Origin: Albimonas pacifica
Lineage (GTDB): Bacteria > Pseudomonadota > Alphaproteobacteria > Rhodobacterales > Rhodobacteraceae
Assembly (NCBI RefSeq): GCF_900113695.1
Contig: NZ_FOQH01000010.1
Coordinates: 124,001-188,000 of the forward strand
Reading direction: 5' to 3'
Length of the DNA stretch: 64,000 nt
Shown here: positions 1 through 8,639 of the stretch, piece by piece
Numbering within the stretch: the stretch's first letter is position 1
How the letters are laid out: each line of letters starts with the position of its first letter
Position numbers and translations under genes: made by a program
The notes under the pieces: model-generated
Databases searched by the model: none
Told to the model about the DNA's origin: nothing
The model's input: the letters and a program-made list of their open reading frames with translations, nothing else

Positions 1-324
1 CCGGCGCAGGACGGCGCCCGGCCGTGGAGCTTCGTGCAGGCGGCGGCCTTCCAGTGGGTGAACCCCAAGGCCTGGGTGATGGCGCTGGGCATCGCCGCGC
101 CCTTCGTCGACGCCGCCTCGCCGGTGCGTCACGCGCTGGCGGCGGCGGCGGTCTTCGCGGCGGCGGGGCTGCTCTCGACCCACGCCTGGGCGGCCTTCGG
201 CGCGGTGATGGGACGGTTCCTGGGCCGCGGCTGGCGGCTGCGGCTGTTCAACCTCGCCATGGCGGCGCTGATCCTGATGGGCGTCGCCGCGCTGCTGGCC
301 GAGGATTTTTCCAAGGCCGCCTGA
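1..324 (+). CDS. LysE family amino-acid exporter, C-terminal part
   Basis: The reading frame is open from the left edge, so the N-terminus lies outside the window. The visible 107 residues include the phenylalanine-rich stretch followed by Asn-Pro-Lys-Ala-Trp (about residues 20-24), which is a hallmark of LysE/RhtB exporters, and then hydrophobic segments that would form the last membrane helices. Proteins of this family export amino acids or related metabolites across the inner membrane. The substrate cannot be read from this fragment. The gene converges on the cyclotransferase-like gene that follows. Confidence 0.85.
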   Translation, partial: PAQDGARPWSFVQAAAFQWVNPKAWVMALGIAAPFVDAASPVRHALAAAAVFAAAGLLSTHAWAAFGAVMGRFLGRGWRLRLFNLAMAALILMGVAALLAEDFSKAA

Positions 325-366
325 GGGCGCCCGGCGCCCCGAGGCCCGCGACGGGGCGGCCCCGGG

Positions 367-1032
367 TCAGGACCGGGGCGGGCGGCCGGCGAGCGGGGGC
401 GGCGCGGCGCGGCCCGCGCTCGCCCAGGGCGCGCCGGCGGCGGCGTCCAGGGCGGCGACGCGGGCCGCCTCGGCCCGCCACCAGGGCCGCGCGGCCAGCC
501 GGCGGCGGAAGGGCGTGTCGGTGGCGGCGGGGGCGTTGGCGATGTAGCGCACCGCCTCGTCGCGGTCCTCGCCCGCCAGCGCCAGCAGCCAGGCCTCGCC
601 GGCCTCGAAGTCGAAGGGGCGGCCGGCGTGCTCGGCGAAATTCGGGTCGAGCTCGGTCCACACCGCGCCCGCCAGGCCCTGCGCCTCGGCCCAGGCGGCG
701 ACGGCGCCGGCGATGCGCCCCTCCCGCCGGCCGGAGCGCAGGCACGCCATCCCGATCCGCGCGAGCGGCGCGCGCTCCCGCGCGGCGAGATCGGCGCGCG
801 CTTCCTCGACGTCCTCGCGGCGCGAGGCGATGGCGTGGCTGGGGCAGGGGGCGCCGTGGACCGGGTCCACGCAGACCACCAGCCCCATCCGCCGCTTGGG
901 CGACACGCGCGAGAACTCCAGCGGCAGGGCCGGGCCGCCGCCCATCCGCCACGGGCCCTCGACCCAGGGGGCCAGGATCTCGAGGTCCCAGATCAGCGAG
1001 CCGTAGCCGACGATCGCGACGCGTCCCTGCAT
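367..1032 (-). CDS. gamma-glutamylcyclotransferase-fold protein
   Basis: This 221-residue protein opens with a beta strand and the motif Tyr-Gly-Ser-Leu-Ile-Trp at residues 10-15, the substrate-binding loop of the gamma-glutamylcyclotransferase superfamily (ChaC/GGCT-like). Members release 5-oxoproline from gamma-glutamyl peptides such as glutathione, or act as gamma-glutamylamine cyclotransferases. The fold assignment rests on that motif, the length and the overall pattern; the exact substrate is not shown. The C-terminal 30 residues are Ala/Pro/Arg-rich and probably disordered. It is a soluble protein with no signal peptide. It sits downstream of the autokinase gene on the same strand, about 120 bases away. 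Confidence 0.75.
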   Translation of the reverse strand: MQGRVAIVGYGSLIWDLEILAPWVEGPWRMGGGPALPLEFSRVSPKRRMGLVVCVDPVHGAPCPSHAIASRREDVEEARADLAARERAPLARIGMACLRSGRREGRIAGAVAAWAEAQGLAGAVWTELDPNFAEHAGRPFDFEAGEAWLLALAGEDRDEAVRYIANAPAATDTPFRRRLAARPWWRAEAARVAALDAAAGAPWASAGRAAPPPLAGRPPRS

Positions 1033-1155
1033 GTCTCCTCGCGGGGCTGGAGGGGCGGACCGGGGCGCCGCCCGGAAACGGATCGGGCCCCGTCGCGTCG
1101 CGACGGGGCCCGGGGTCTTTCGCCGTCCCGAAGCCGGTCGGCCCGGGCCGGGACC

Positions 1156-3456
1156 TCAGTTGAGGTAATACCGGTTGTACGACTTGTAGTAGTAGTAGTT
1201 GTAGCCGCCGTAGCCGTAGCGGGCCATCTTCTTGAGGTTGATCTGCGTCAGCGCCAGGCCGGAGATGCCGATCCCGATCTGGGTGAACTGGGCGATGCCC
1301 GCGCGGACCATGTCCTTGTGGGTCGAGTTCCAGCGAACGCAGTAGATCACCGCATCCACCATCGGCGCGATCACGCGGCTGTCGGGGACCGCCATCACCG
1401 GGGGCGTGTCGATCACCACGAAGTCGTAGCGCCGGCGCGCCTCGGCCAGGAAGTCCTGGAACCGCTGCGAGTGGAAGACGTCGGCCGCGTTGACCTTGGT
1501 CTCCTCGCCCATGATCACGTCGAGGCCGGTGCGCTCGTCGTGGTAGACGACCTCGTCCCAGGTCTTGTCGCCCGACAGGATCGACATCATGCCGACCTTG
1601 GGCGCGCCCGGGAAATAGGTGCGGAAGGTGCGGCGGCGCAGGTCGCACTCGATCAGCAGCACCTTCTTGCCCAGCCCGGCCGCATTCTGCGCGAGCAGCA
1701 GCGAGCAGGTGGTCTTGCCCTCCTTGGGGAGGGTGGAGGTGAGCATGATCAGCTCCGGCCGCCGGTCGATGTTGGCCAGCATCACGCCGGTGCGCAGGTT
1801 GCGGATCGCCTCGACCAGGGCCGAGGAGGGCCGCTCCACCGCGTAGTCCAGCAGGCCCTTGCGCAGACGCACCGGGGCCACGGGGATCTGGCCCATGACC
1901 GGCAGGGCGGTCGCCTTCTCCAGCTCCTCCGAGGAGCGGAAGGCGCTGTTCATCTGCTCGATCACCATCACGTAGGCGATGCCGACCACGCCGCCCAGGA
2001 AGCCGGCGATCAGCACGATCAGGGTCTTCTGCGGGAAGCTGGGGATCAGCGGCACCACCGCCTCCGACAGCACCCTTGCGTCGGCCTGCTGGGTGCCCTC
2101 CTGCACGGAGGTCTCGTTCAGGCGGCGCAGGAACTGCTCGTAGATGCGGCGGGTGGCCTCGGCCTCGCGCTCAAGCTGGCGCAGCTCGACCACGTCCTCG
2201 GTCTGGCTCGCCAGCTGGCGCTCCAGCTCGTCGATCGAGGCGGAGATGTTGGCGCGCTGGCTCTCGGCGCGCTCGCGCTCGATGCCGGCCTGGTCGACCA
2301 GGCGGCTGGCGAGCACCTCGAAGGTCTGCACCAGCGCGGCGCGCTCGTCGCCCTCGGCCGTCTCGATGTTCTGGGCCAGCGAGGACAGGCGCGGCAGGTT
2401 CACCACCTCGGCGAAGCCGGCGTAGTCGCCCTGCTCGAGCATCGCGCGCAGCTCCGGCTCGCGGTCGCCCACGGTCTGCTGGCGCACGATCTCGTCGCGC
2501 CGCTCGCGCAGCTCCTTGAGCTGGCGGTTGGTGTTGGCCAGCGTCGCCTCGGAGATCAGCGTGGAGGAGGAGTTGTAGGCCTCCACCGCGGCCTCGGCCT
2601 CCTCCACCTCGACGCGAAGCTGGGCGACGCGGTCCGACAGCCACTCGGTCGCGGCCTGGGTGGCCTCGAACTTGGTCTCGAGCTGGTCGGTGATGTAGAG
2701 CTCCGCCATCCGGTTGGCGATGTCGGTGGCCTGGATCGGGCTCTCGGTGGTGACCGAGAGCGAATAGACGTAGGTGTCGGAAACCGACTGCACCTCGAGC
2801 GAGCGCAGCAGCGTGTCGACCGCGAGCTTGCGGCCCCAGTAGTCCGCGCCCAGCGTGTCGCGCAGGGTCGGGCCCTCGGTCTCCTCGGTGACGGCGCCGC
2901 GCACCGTGGTCTTCAGCAGCTCGATGCCCCCGAACAGGATCGAGGCGACCAGGCTCGGGTCCTCCTCCTCGACCAGCATCGGGTTGAAATAGGGGTCGTT
3001 CTGCAGGTCCATCGCGTCGACCACGCGCTCGGCCAGCGCGCGCGACAACAGCACCTGCCGCTGGGCGAGGATGGTGTAGTAGTCCTGCCCGAGGCCGGAG
3101 GTCACCGCCTCGACGTCGATGATGTTGGACTGGCTGCGGTCGAGCATCACCACCGAGGTGGCGGTGTAGCGCGGCGTCAGCCAGTAGGCGATCGCCATCG
3201 CCAGGATCGCGAAGCCGAAGCCGAAGGCGGCCACGACCCACTTGCGCTGCCAGACCGACTGGACAAGCGCGCCGATGTCGACCTCGTCGTCGGGCGGCGG
3301 GGGAGCGGGCTCGCTCACCGCGCGTCTCAGTCCTTCCGGCAGGTCCGCGCCGCGGCGCGCATCGTCCTTACGGTTCCCCGGATAGTCGTCCACCGCGTCC
3401 ACCTTTCGCTTCGCCGCGGTCCCCTGGATCCCCCGATCCGCCCGCGACGTCCGCAT
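1156..3456 (-). CDS. polysaccharide co-polymerase / bacterial tyrosine autokinase (Wzc/ExoP type)
   Basis: This 766-residue inner-membrane protein would control chain length and export of an exo- or capsular polysaccharide. Its order is a cytoplasmic Pro-rich tail, a first membrane helix (about residues 73-93), a Wzz-type periplasmic region with long coiled coils and a GNVR-like end, a second membrane helix, and a CpsD/CapB-like kinase domain. The kinase part shows a Walker A motif (Pro-Lys-Glu-Gly-Lys-Thr-Thr), a Walker A' strand ending Glu-Cys-Asp-Leu-Arg, and Asp-Thr-Pro-Pro as Walker B. The last 23 residues hold about a dozen tyrosines, the expected autophosphorylation cluster. The ATG at 3456 has no clear Shine-Dalgarno; a GTG at 3402 is an alternative. 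No glycosyltransferase or wza gene is visible nearby, so the rest of the pathway lies outside the window. Confidence 0.9.
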   Translation of the reverse strand: MRTSRADRGIQGTAAKRKVDAVDDYPGNRKDDARRGADLPEGLRRAVSEPAPPPPDDEVDIGALVQSVWQRKWVVAAFGFGFAILAMAIAYWLTPRYTATSVVMLDRSQSNIIDVEAVTSGLGQDYYTILAQRQVLLSRALAERVVDAMDLQNDPYFNPMLVEEEDPSLVASILFGGIELLKTTVRGAVTEETEGPTLRDTLGADYWGRKLAVDTLLRSLEVQSVSDTYVYSLSVTTESPIQATDIANRMAELYITDQLETKFEATQAATEWLSDRVAQLRVEVEEAEAAVEAYNSSSTLISEATLANTNRQLKELRERRDEIVRQQTVGDREPELRAMLEQGDYAGFAEVVNLPRLSSLAQNIETAEGDERAALVQTFEVLASRLVDQAGIERERAESQRANISASIDELERQLASQTEDVVELRQLEREAEATRRIYEQFLRRLNETSVQEGTQQADARVLSEAVVPLIPSFPQKTLIVLIAGFLGGVVGIAYVMVIEQMNSAFRSSEELEKATALPVMGQIPVAPVRLRKGLLDYAVERPSSALVEAIRNLRTGVMLANIDRRPELIMLTSTLPKEGKTTCSLLLAQNAAGLGKKVLLIECDLRRRTFRTYFPGAPKVGMMSILSGDKTWDEVVYHDERTGLDVIMGEETKVNAADVFHSQRFQDFLAEARRRYDFVVIDTPPVMAVPDSRVIAPMVDAVIYCVRWNSTHKDMVRAGIAQFTQIGIGISGLALTQINLKKMARYGYGGYNYYYYKSYNRYYLN

Positions 3457-3673
3457 CACGCCATTCACATCCCAACCGGATTGATAGCAACCCAGGCCCC
3501 TGAGTTGCACGCGAAAGTTTGACGCTGCACTGCGGCGAATGGGCGGACGGGGGGGGGCCGCGGGGACCGGATCGGGCCTGCGGGCCGCCGTCGCATTCAA
3601 AAAAAATCGTTCTCGTCTAAGAACCATCTCCGATCCCGTTGACGCGACTCCTGAATCGGCGGACTGTTGTTTT
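3457..3673. promoter_or_regulatory. divergent intergenic region between the autokinase and fnrL
   Basis: This 217-base gap must carry both divergent promoters. It holds a run of nine G (3549-3557) and a run of eight A near 3600, close to a local dip in GC content ahead of fnrL. I could not assign clear -35/-10 boxes for either gene, and no FNR box is visible here, so autoregulation of fnrL is not supported by the sequence. Confidence 0.4.
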
Positions 3674-4435
3674 ATGAAAGCAATGCTGCATGCGGCGACT
3701 ACGGGAGCGCCTGACATCCGGGCTCGGGGACACTGCCTCGACTGCGCCATCCGACAGCACGCGGTCTGTTCCGATTGTTCCGCGCCCGAGCTGGACTTCC
3801 TCACCAACATAAAGACTTACAAGAGCTACAAGGCCGGCGATCGCCTGCTTGAGATGGGCGAGCGCGCCGCCTTCATGGGCACCGTGGTCGAGGGCGTGGC
3901 CTCGATGTCGCGCATCCTGTCCGACGGTCGCCGCCAGGTTGTGGGGCTGCTGTTCCCCGGCGACCTCGTGGGCCGGCCGTTCAGCCCGGTCTCGCCCTTC
4001 GACTACGTGGCCGTCACCGACCTGCGGGTCTGCGCGTTCAATCGCCCGCAATTCGAGACGACCCTGCGCGAAACCCCCGCGCTGGAGCAGCGCCTGCTGG
4101 AGATGACGCTCGACGAGCTCGATTCGGCGCGCGAGTGGATGGTGCTCCTGGGCCGCAAGTCGGCGCAGGAGAAGCTGTGCTCCTTCATGATCATGGCCGC
4201 CCAGCGCGCCCTGCGGCTGGAGCGTCGCCGCCCGATGGACGGCATCCTGATCGAACTGCCCCTGACGCGCGAGGACATGGCCGACTTCCTGGGCCTGACC
4301 ATCGAGACGGTCAGCCGCCAGATCGGCGCCCTCAAGAAATCCGGCGTGATCGAGCTGATCGACGCCCGCCACCTGCTGATCCCGAGCTGGGAAGCGCTCG
4401 AGGAAGCCGCGGGCGGAGAGCTCGCCGCGGTCTGA
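3674..4435 (+). CDS. fnrL: FnrL, oxygen-sensing Crp/Fnr-family regulator
   Basis: This 253-residue cytoplasmic regulator would bind a [4Fe-4S] cluster that falls apart in oxygen, so that it activates micro-oxic and anaerobic genes. With the ATG at 3674, cysteines lie at 21, 24, 32 and 35 plus Cys120, fitting the C-x2-C-x7-C pattern of FnrL/FnrN proteins with a distal fourth ligand. A cyclic-nucleotide-type beta barrel follows, then a helix-turn-helix near the C-terminus whose recognition helix reads Glu-Thr-Val-Ser-Arg, the Fnr-type reading head for TTGAT. The frame stays open 45 codons upstream, but that part is low-complexity and would overlap the promoter region. Ribosome binding is weak. 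It lies directly upstream of ccoNOQP, which carries a perfect FNR box. Confidence 0.92.
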   Translation: MKAMLHAATTGAPDIRARGHCLDCAIRQHAVCSDCSAPELDFLTNIKTYKSYKAGDRLLEMGERAAFMGTVVEGVASMSRILSDGRRQVVGLLFPGDLVGRPFSPVSPFDYVAVTDLRVCAFNRPQFETTLRETPALEQRLLEMTLDELDSAREWMVLLGRKSAQEKLCSFMIMAAQRALRLERRRPMDGILIELPLTREDMADFLGLTIETVSRQIGALKKSGVIELIDARHLLIPSWEALEEAAGGELAAV

Positions 4436-4438
4436 CGC

Positions 4439-4456
4439 CGGGTCCCGGCGGACCCG
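4439..4456 (+). terminator. hairpin after fnrL, possible terminator
   Basis: Four bases after the fnrL stop codon, CGGGTCC and GGACCCG form a 7-bp stem with a CGGC loop. There is no T tract, so it may be a Rho-dependent end or a 3' stabilising hairpin rather than an intrinsic terminator. Confidence 0.3.
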
Positions 4457-4750
4457 AAGCGCCCGGACCCTGCGGCCCGGCGAAGACCGGCCAACCCCGA
4501 TCCCCTGTCGGCCAGGACCCGCCCGCGCGGCTCGCGCGAGCGGGGCCGTGGAGGCCGACTCCCCCGACCCTCCTCCCGGCCCCCCGGCCGGAGCGCCTGC
4601 CGTCCGGCCGGGTGGGGGCCGAAAGCCCCTGCCGCAAGGTCCTGCGGCGGCGCGCCGCGCCGGAAAACGCGCTCTCCGCGGCCGATGCGCCGCGCCCGGG
4701 GCGGCCGGGCCGGGGGCCGTTCGGCGCGCCTCCCGAAACAATGACGTAAG

Positions 4751-4787
4751 TTTAACAGTGCGTTAAAGCCACGATGCTGTATCGTGG
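4751..4787. promoter_or_regulatory. two adjacent perfect dyads upstream of ccoN
   Basis: TTTAAC-agtgc-GTTAAA (4751-4767) is followed after one base by CCACGAT-gctgt-ATCGTGG (4769-4787). Both are perfect inverted repeats with a 5-base spacer. They lie about 66-100 bases upstream of the FNR box. They could bind another regulator of the oxidase operon, or the second could be an RNA hairpin. No known consensus was recognised. Confidence 0.45.
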
Positions 4788-4852
4788 AGGGGCGGAAACC
4801 GTCTCGGTTTTCGACGGTTGCGCCCCGGGACCGATCGCTCCCGGAAACGGCG

Positions 4853-4866
4853 TTGATATGGATCAA
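4853..4866 (+). promoter_or_regulatory. FNR box of the ccoNOQP promoter
   Basis: TTGATATGGATCAA matches the Fnr consensus TTGAT-N4-ATCAA at all ten fixed bases. If it is a class II site centred at -41.5, transcription would start near 4901, about 64 bases before the ccoN start codon. The regulator gene fnrL lies immediately upstream. Confidence 0.85.
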
Positions 4867-4964
4867 GGCGGAGGCGGGACCCTTCGCCGATGAGGACCGC
4901 CATGCGGAGCCCCGGTTCGGGGTCCGACCGGAAGGCCGTCGCAAGCACGGCGAAGGAGGGGACA

Positions 4965-6569
4965 TTGGCCTCGACATTCAAACTTCTCGCGCTCGCCGTG
5001 ATCGCCGTTCTGGCGCTTGTCGCCGCGAGCTTCGCGCGTGACCTCGCCTACCAGGTCAACGCGCTGATCGTCCTGCTGGTCTCGGCGGGCATGTTCCTGT
5101 GGATCCTGCGCGGCGTGGGCGAGGAGAAGCCCGTCCCCGCCGGGGGCGCCGAGTCCGAATACATGGACGACGTGATCCGCGCCGGCGTCATCGCCACCGC
5201 GGGCTGGGGGATCGTGGGCTTCCTGGTGGGGGTGGTCATCGCCCTCCAGCTCGCCTTCCCGCTGCTGAACCTCGACCTGCCCTGGACCACCTTCGGCCGG
5301 CTGCGGCCGCTGCACACCTCCGGCGTGATCTTCGCCTTCGGCGGAAACGCCCTGATCTGCACCTCGTTCTACATCGTGCAGCGCACCTGCGCGACGCGGC
5401 TGTGGGGCGGCAACCTCGCCTGGTTCGTGTTCTGGGGCTGGCAGACGGTGATCGTGCTCGCCGCCTCGGGCTACGTGCTCGGCGGCACCCAGGGCAAGGA
5501 ATACGCCGAGCCCACCTGGTACGTGGACATCCTGATCACGGTCGTCTGGGTCGCCTATCTCGCGGTCTTCCTCGGCACGCTGATCAAGCGCAAGGAGCCG
5601 CATATCTACGTCGCCAACTGGTTCTTCCTCGCCTTCATCGTGACCATCGCGATGCTGCACGTGGTCAACAACCTGGCGATCCCGGTCTCGGTCTTCGGCT
5701 CGGTCAGCTACTCGGCCTTCTCGGGCGTGCAGGACGCGCTGACCCAGTGGTGGTACGGCCACAACGCCGTGGGTTTCTTCCTGACCGCGGGCTTCCTGGG
5801 GATGATGTACTACTTCATCCCCAAGCAGGCCGAGCGGCCGGTCTACTCCTACAAGCTGTCGATCATCCACTTCTGGGCGCTGATCTTCCTCTACATCTGG
5901 GCGGGGCCGCACCACCTGCACTACACCGCGCTGCCCGACTGGGCGCAGACGCTGGGCATGGTGTTCTCGATCATGCTGTGGATGCCGTCGTGGGGCGGCA
6001 TGATCAACGGCCTGATGACCCTCTCGGGCGCCTGGGACAAGCTGCGCACCGACCCGGTGCTCAGGATGCTGACCATCTCGGTGGGCTTCTACGGCATGTC
6101 GACCTTCGAGGGGCCGATGATGTCCATCAAGGCCGTGAACTCGCTGAGCCACTACACCGACTGGACCATCGGCCACGTCCACTCCGGCGCGCTGGGCTGG
6201 AACGGCATGATCACCTTCGGGGCGCTCTACTTCCTGGTGCCGCGCCTGTGGAACAAGAAGAACCTCTACAGCCTCTCGGCGGTGAACTGGCACTTCTGGC
6301 TCGCGACGCTGGGCATCGTGCTCTACGCCGCGTCGATGTGGGTGTCGGGCATCACCCAGGGCCTGATGTGGCGCGAGTACGACAGCCTCGGCTTCCTGGT
6401 GAACTCCTTCGCCGACACGGTCGCGGTGCTTCACCCCTACTACATCATCCGGGCGCTCGGCGGCCTGATGTTCCTCGCCGGCGCGATCATCATGTGCTGG
6501 AACCTGTGGATGACCGCCACGCGCGGGGAGCGGAAAGAGCCCGCCCCCGCCGCCGTGCCGGCCGAGTGA
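4965..6569 (+). CDS. ccoN: cbb3-type cytochrome c oxidase subunit I (CcoN)
   Basis: This 534-residue inner-membrane subunit carries the low-spin heme b and the heme b3-CuB centre that reduces oxygen to water with high affinity. About twelve or more hydrophobic helices are visible, with the expected histidines in Arg-Pro-Leu-His-Thr-Ser-Gly, Tyr-Gly-His-Asn-Ala, Gly-Pro-His-His-Leu-His-Tyr and Ile-Gly-His-Val-His. I place the start at the TTG at 4965 because AAGGAGG ends five bases before it and the following residues ([10 protein letters not shown]) line up with the normal CcoN N-terminus. An ATG at 4890 in the same frame would add 25 unusual residues and has no good ribosome site. It is the first gene of ccoNOQP and is controlled by the FNR box upstream. 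Confidence 0.95.
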   Translation: MASTFKLLALAVIAVLALVAASFARDLAYQVNALIVLLVSAGMFLWILRGVGEEKPVPAGGAESEYMDDVIRAGVIATAGWGIVGFLVGVVIALQLAFPLLNLDLPWTTFGRLRPLHTSGVIFAFGGNALICTSFYIVQRTCATRLWGGNLAWFVFWGWQTVIVLAASGYVLGGTQGKEYAEPTWYVDILITVVWVAYLAVFLGTLIKRKEPHIYVANWFFLAFIVTIAMLHVVNNLAIPVSVFGSVSYSAFSGVQDALTQWWYGHNAVGFFLTAGFLGMMYYFIPKQAERPVYSYKLSIIHFWALIFLYIWAGPHHLHYTALPDWAQTLGMVFSIMLWMPSWGGMINGLMTLSGAWDKLRTDPVLRMLTISVGFYGMSTFEGPMMSIKAVNSLSHYTDWTIGHVHSGALGWNGMITFGALYFLVPRLWNKKNLYSLSAVNWHFWLATLGIVLYAASMWVSGITQGLMWREYDSLGFLVNSFADTVAVLHPYYIIRALGGLMFLAGAIIMCWNLWMTATRGERKEPAPAAVPAE

Positions 6570-6579
6570 GGAGGGCGTC

Positions 6580-7386
6580 ATGAGCGACGACAAGACCACC
6601 GACACCGCCCCCGACAACCCCAAGACCGAGGGCGCGCCGGAGGCGATCCTCCCCGAGCGCAAGCTGATCAACAAGCACGCGATCCTCGAGAAGAACGCCA
6701 CCCTGCTGCTGGTCAGCTCGCTGATCGTGGTCGCGATCGGCGGCCTGGTGGAGATCGCGCCCCTATTCTACCTGCAGAACACCATCGAGAAGGTGGAAGG
6801 GGTGCGCCCCTACACCCCGCTCGAGCTCAAGGGCCGCGACATCTACATCCGGGAGGGGTGCTACGTGTGCCACTCCCAGATGATCCGGCCGATGCGCGAC
6901 GAGGTGGAGCGCTACGGGCATTTCTCGCTGGCGGCCGAGTCGATGTACGACCACCCGTTCCAGTGGGGCTCCAAGCGCACCGGGCCGGACCTCGCCCGCG
7001 TGGGCGGGCGGTATTCCGACGCCTGGCATATCGACCACATGCAGGACCCGCGCTCGGTGGTGCCTGAGTCGATCATGCCCGCCTACCCGCACCTGATCGA
7101 GACGCCGCTCGACTTCGAGCATGTGGGCGACCACCTCTCGGCCCAGATCATGGTCGGCGTGCCCTACACCGAGGACAACGTCGCCTTCGCCCGGGCCGAC
7201 GTGGTGGCCCAGGTGGACCCCGACAGCGCCCGCTACGACGCGCTGCTCGAGGCCTATCCGGGCGCCAACATCCGCAACTTCGACGGCCGGGCCGAGATCA
7301 CCGAGCTCGACGCCCTGATCGCCTATCTGCAGGTGCTGGGCACGATGGTCGACTTCTCGACCTACGAAGTCGAAACCAGCCGCTGA
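6580..7386 (+). CDS. ccoO: cbb3-type cytochrome c oxidase subunit II (CcoO)
   Basis: This is the 268-residue monoheme cytochrome c subunit of the cbb3 oxidase. One N-terminal membrane anchor (about residues 41-62) is followed by a periplasmic domain with a single heme c site Cys-Tyr-Val-Cys-His at 94-98. A later Met in the segment Ser-Ile-Met-Pro-Ala-Tyr is the likely sixth ligand. It passes electrons from CcoP to CcoN. GAGGAGG, overlapping the ccoN stop, gives a strong ribosome site ten bases downstream, so the two genes are tightly coupled. Confidence 0.95.
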   Translation: MSDDKTTDTAPDNPKTEGAPEAILPERKLINKHAILEKNATLLLVSSLIVVAIGGLVEIAPLFYLQNTIEKVEGVRPYTPLELKGRDIYIREGCYVCHSQMIRPMRDEVERYGHFSLAAESMYDHPFQWGSKRTGPDLARVGGRYSDAWHIDHMQDPRSVVPESIMPAYPHLIETPLDFEHVGDHLSAQIMVGVPYTEDNVAFARADVVAQVDPDSARYDALLEAYPGANIRNFDGRAEITELDALIAYLQVLGTMVDFSTYEVETSR

Positions 7387-7402
7387 GCCGAGGGAGGGAC
7401 AG

Positions 7403-7618
7403 ATGGAAGACACCTACACCCTGCTCCGGCATTTCGCCGACAGCTGGTGGCTGCTGCTGATGATGAGCTTCTTCATCGGCTGCGTGCTGTTCGCGCTGCG
7501 CCCCGGCTCCCGGAAGCTGCACCGCGACATCTCGAAGATCCCGCTGCGCGACGACTACGACGCCGCGCCGGCCTCGGGCCCGAAGACGACGGGACCCCGC
7601 ACGGAGGGGGGGCGCTGA
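7403..7618 (+). CDS. ccoQ: cbb3-type oxidase subunit CcoQ (FixQ)
   Basis: This small 71-residue protein has one membrane helix (about residues 14-33) and a polar cytoplasmic tail, the normal form of CcoQ/FixQ. It has no heme site. In Rhodobacter, CcoQ protects the assembled oxidase and takes part in signalling from it, which is family knowledge only. It lies between ccoO and ccoP, and its stop codon is one base before the ccoP ATG. Confidence 0.88.
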   Translation: MEDTYTLLRHFADSWWLLLMMSFFIGCVLFALRPGSRKLHRDISKIPLRDDYDAAPASGPKTTGPRTEGGR

Positions 7619-7619
7619 C

Positions 7620-8510
7620 ATGGCCGACCACGACAGGAAAGACGTCGACGAGCTCTCGGGCGTCGCCACCACCGGACACGAGTGGGACGGCATCAAGGAG
7701 CTCGACAACCCGATGCCGCGCTGGTGGCTCTACACCTTCTACGCGACGGTGGTCTGGGCGCTGCTCTACACCATCGCCTTCCCGGCCTGGCCGCTGATCT
7801 CCTCGGCCACCGGGGGCGTGCTGGGCTATTCCTCGCGCCAGGACGTGATGCAGGACATCGCCGAGGCCCGCGACGCCCAGTCGATCTACGTGGACAAGAT
7901 CGCCGCCATGGACGTCGAGTCCATCGCCCAGGACCCCGAGCTTCTGCAGTTCGCGACCGCCGGCGGCTCGGCCCTGTTCAAGACCTGGTGCGCGCAGTGC
8001 CACGGCTCGGGCGCGGCGGGGGCGGTGGGCTATCCCAACCTCAACGACGACGACTGGCTGTGGGGCGGCACGCGCGAGGCGATCGTGCAGACCGTCTCCC
8101 ACGGGATCCGCTGGGACGCCGACCCCGACACCCGCTGGTCGCAGATGCCCGCCTTCGGCCGCGACGGCCTGCTCGAGGACGAGGCGATCGACCAGGTGGT
8201 CGAATACGTCTACGGCCTCTCGCGCCCCGACGCGGACCCCGCGCTGGCAGGCCCGGGGGAGCAGGTGTTCCTCGACAACTGCGCCGCCTGCCACGGCGAG
8301 GACGGCCGCGGCATGCAGGAGCAGGGGGCCCCGAACCTCGCCGACGCCATCTGGCTCTACGGCGGCGACCGGGCGGCGATCTCCCAGTCGGTGCACGAGG
8401 CCCGCTTCGGCGTGATGCCCAACTGGCTCGGCCGCCTGACCGAGGCCGAGGTCAAGCAGGTCTCGATCTACGTCCACGGCCTGGGCGGCGGCGAAGACGC
8501 GGCCCAGTGA
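7620..8510 (+). CDS. ccoP: cbb3-type cytochrome c oxidase diheme subunit III (CcoP)
   Basis: This 296-residue subunit takes electrons from soluble or membrane cytochrome c. It has an N-terminal domain of the FixP_N type with one membrane helix (about residues 36-60), then two class I cytochrome c domains with heme sites Cys-Ala-Gln-Cys-His at 124-128 and Cys-Ala-Ala-Cys-His at 221-225. Methionine ligands follow in Gln-Met-Pro and Val-Met-Pro segments. It is the last gene of ccoNOQP and is followed within 100 bases by two hairpins, the second with a T-rich tail. Confidence 0.95.
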   Translation: MADHDRKDVDELSGVATTGHEWDGIKELDNPMPRWWLYTFYATVVWALLYTIAFPAWPLISSATGGVLGYSSRQDVMQDIAEARDAQSIYVDKIAAMDVESIAQDPELLQFATAGGSALFKTWCAQCHGSGAAGAVGYPNLNDDDWLWGGTREAIVQTVSHGIRWDADPDTRWSQMPAFGRDGLLEDEAIDQVVEYVYGLSRPDADPALAGPGEQVFLDNCAACHGEDGRGMQEQGAPNLADAIWLYGGDRAAISQSVHEARFGVMPNWLGRLTEAEVKQVSIYVHGLGGGEDAAQ

Positions 8511-8520
8511 TCGCGCCCCC

Positions 8521-8543
8521 GCCGCGCCGCTTCGGGGCGCGGC
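8521..8543 (+). terminator. first hairpin after ccoP
   Basis: GCCGCGCC and GGCGCGGC pair as an 8-bp stem with a 7-base loop, ten bases after the ccoP stop codon. It has no T tract. It probably acts with the second hairpin as a 3'-end structure. Confidence 0.5.
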
Positions 8544-8569
8544 GGCAAGTTGACGTTGAAGTCATCATG

Positions 8570-8601
8570 CGCCCGGCCGTCCTCGGCCGGGCGTTTCTCT
8601 T
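8570..8601 (+). terminator. intrinsic terminator of ccoNOQP
   Basis: CGCCCGGCC and GGCCGGGCG form a perfect 9-bp stem around a 6-base loop. TTTCTCTT follows directly. This is the clear end of the ccoNOQP transcript. Confidence 0.75.
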
Positions 8602-8639
8602 GCAGCCGACGACTTGCCGACGGCTGGTTTGGAAGAACC

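Larger units (their letters stand above)
4436..4964. other. non-coding region between fnrL and ccoN
   Basis: These 529 bases hold no convincing gene. The left half is GC-rich and starts with a hairpin right after the fnrL stop. The right half holds, in order, two neighbouring perfect dyads (4751-4787), the FNR box (4853-4866) and the ribosome site of ccoN (4953-4959). It is therefore mainly the ccoN control region. Confidence 0.6.

Noticed and set aside
628-3522. 964-residue open frame on the plus strand
   Set aside because: It lies antisense to the cyclotransferase and autokinase genes. Its product is His/Arg/Val-rich low-complexity sequence caused by the codon bias of the real genes.
3549-3557. 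Run of nine G as a phase-variation switch
   Set aside because: It lies outside the chosen coding regions and away from recognisable promoter boxes, so no switching mechanism is supported.
4863-6701. 612-residue open frame on the minus strand
   Set aside because: It is antisense to ccoN. The translation is dominated by His, Asp, Gln and Arg with no domain.
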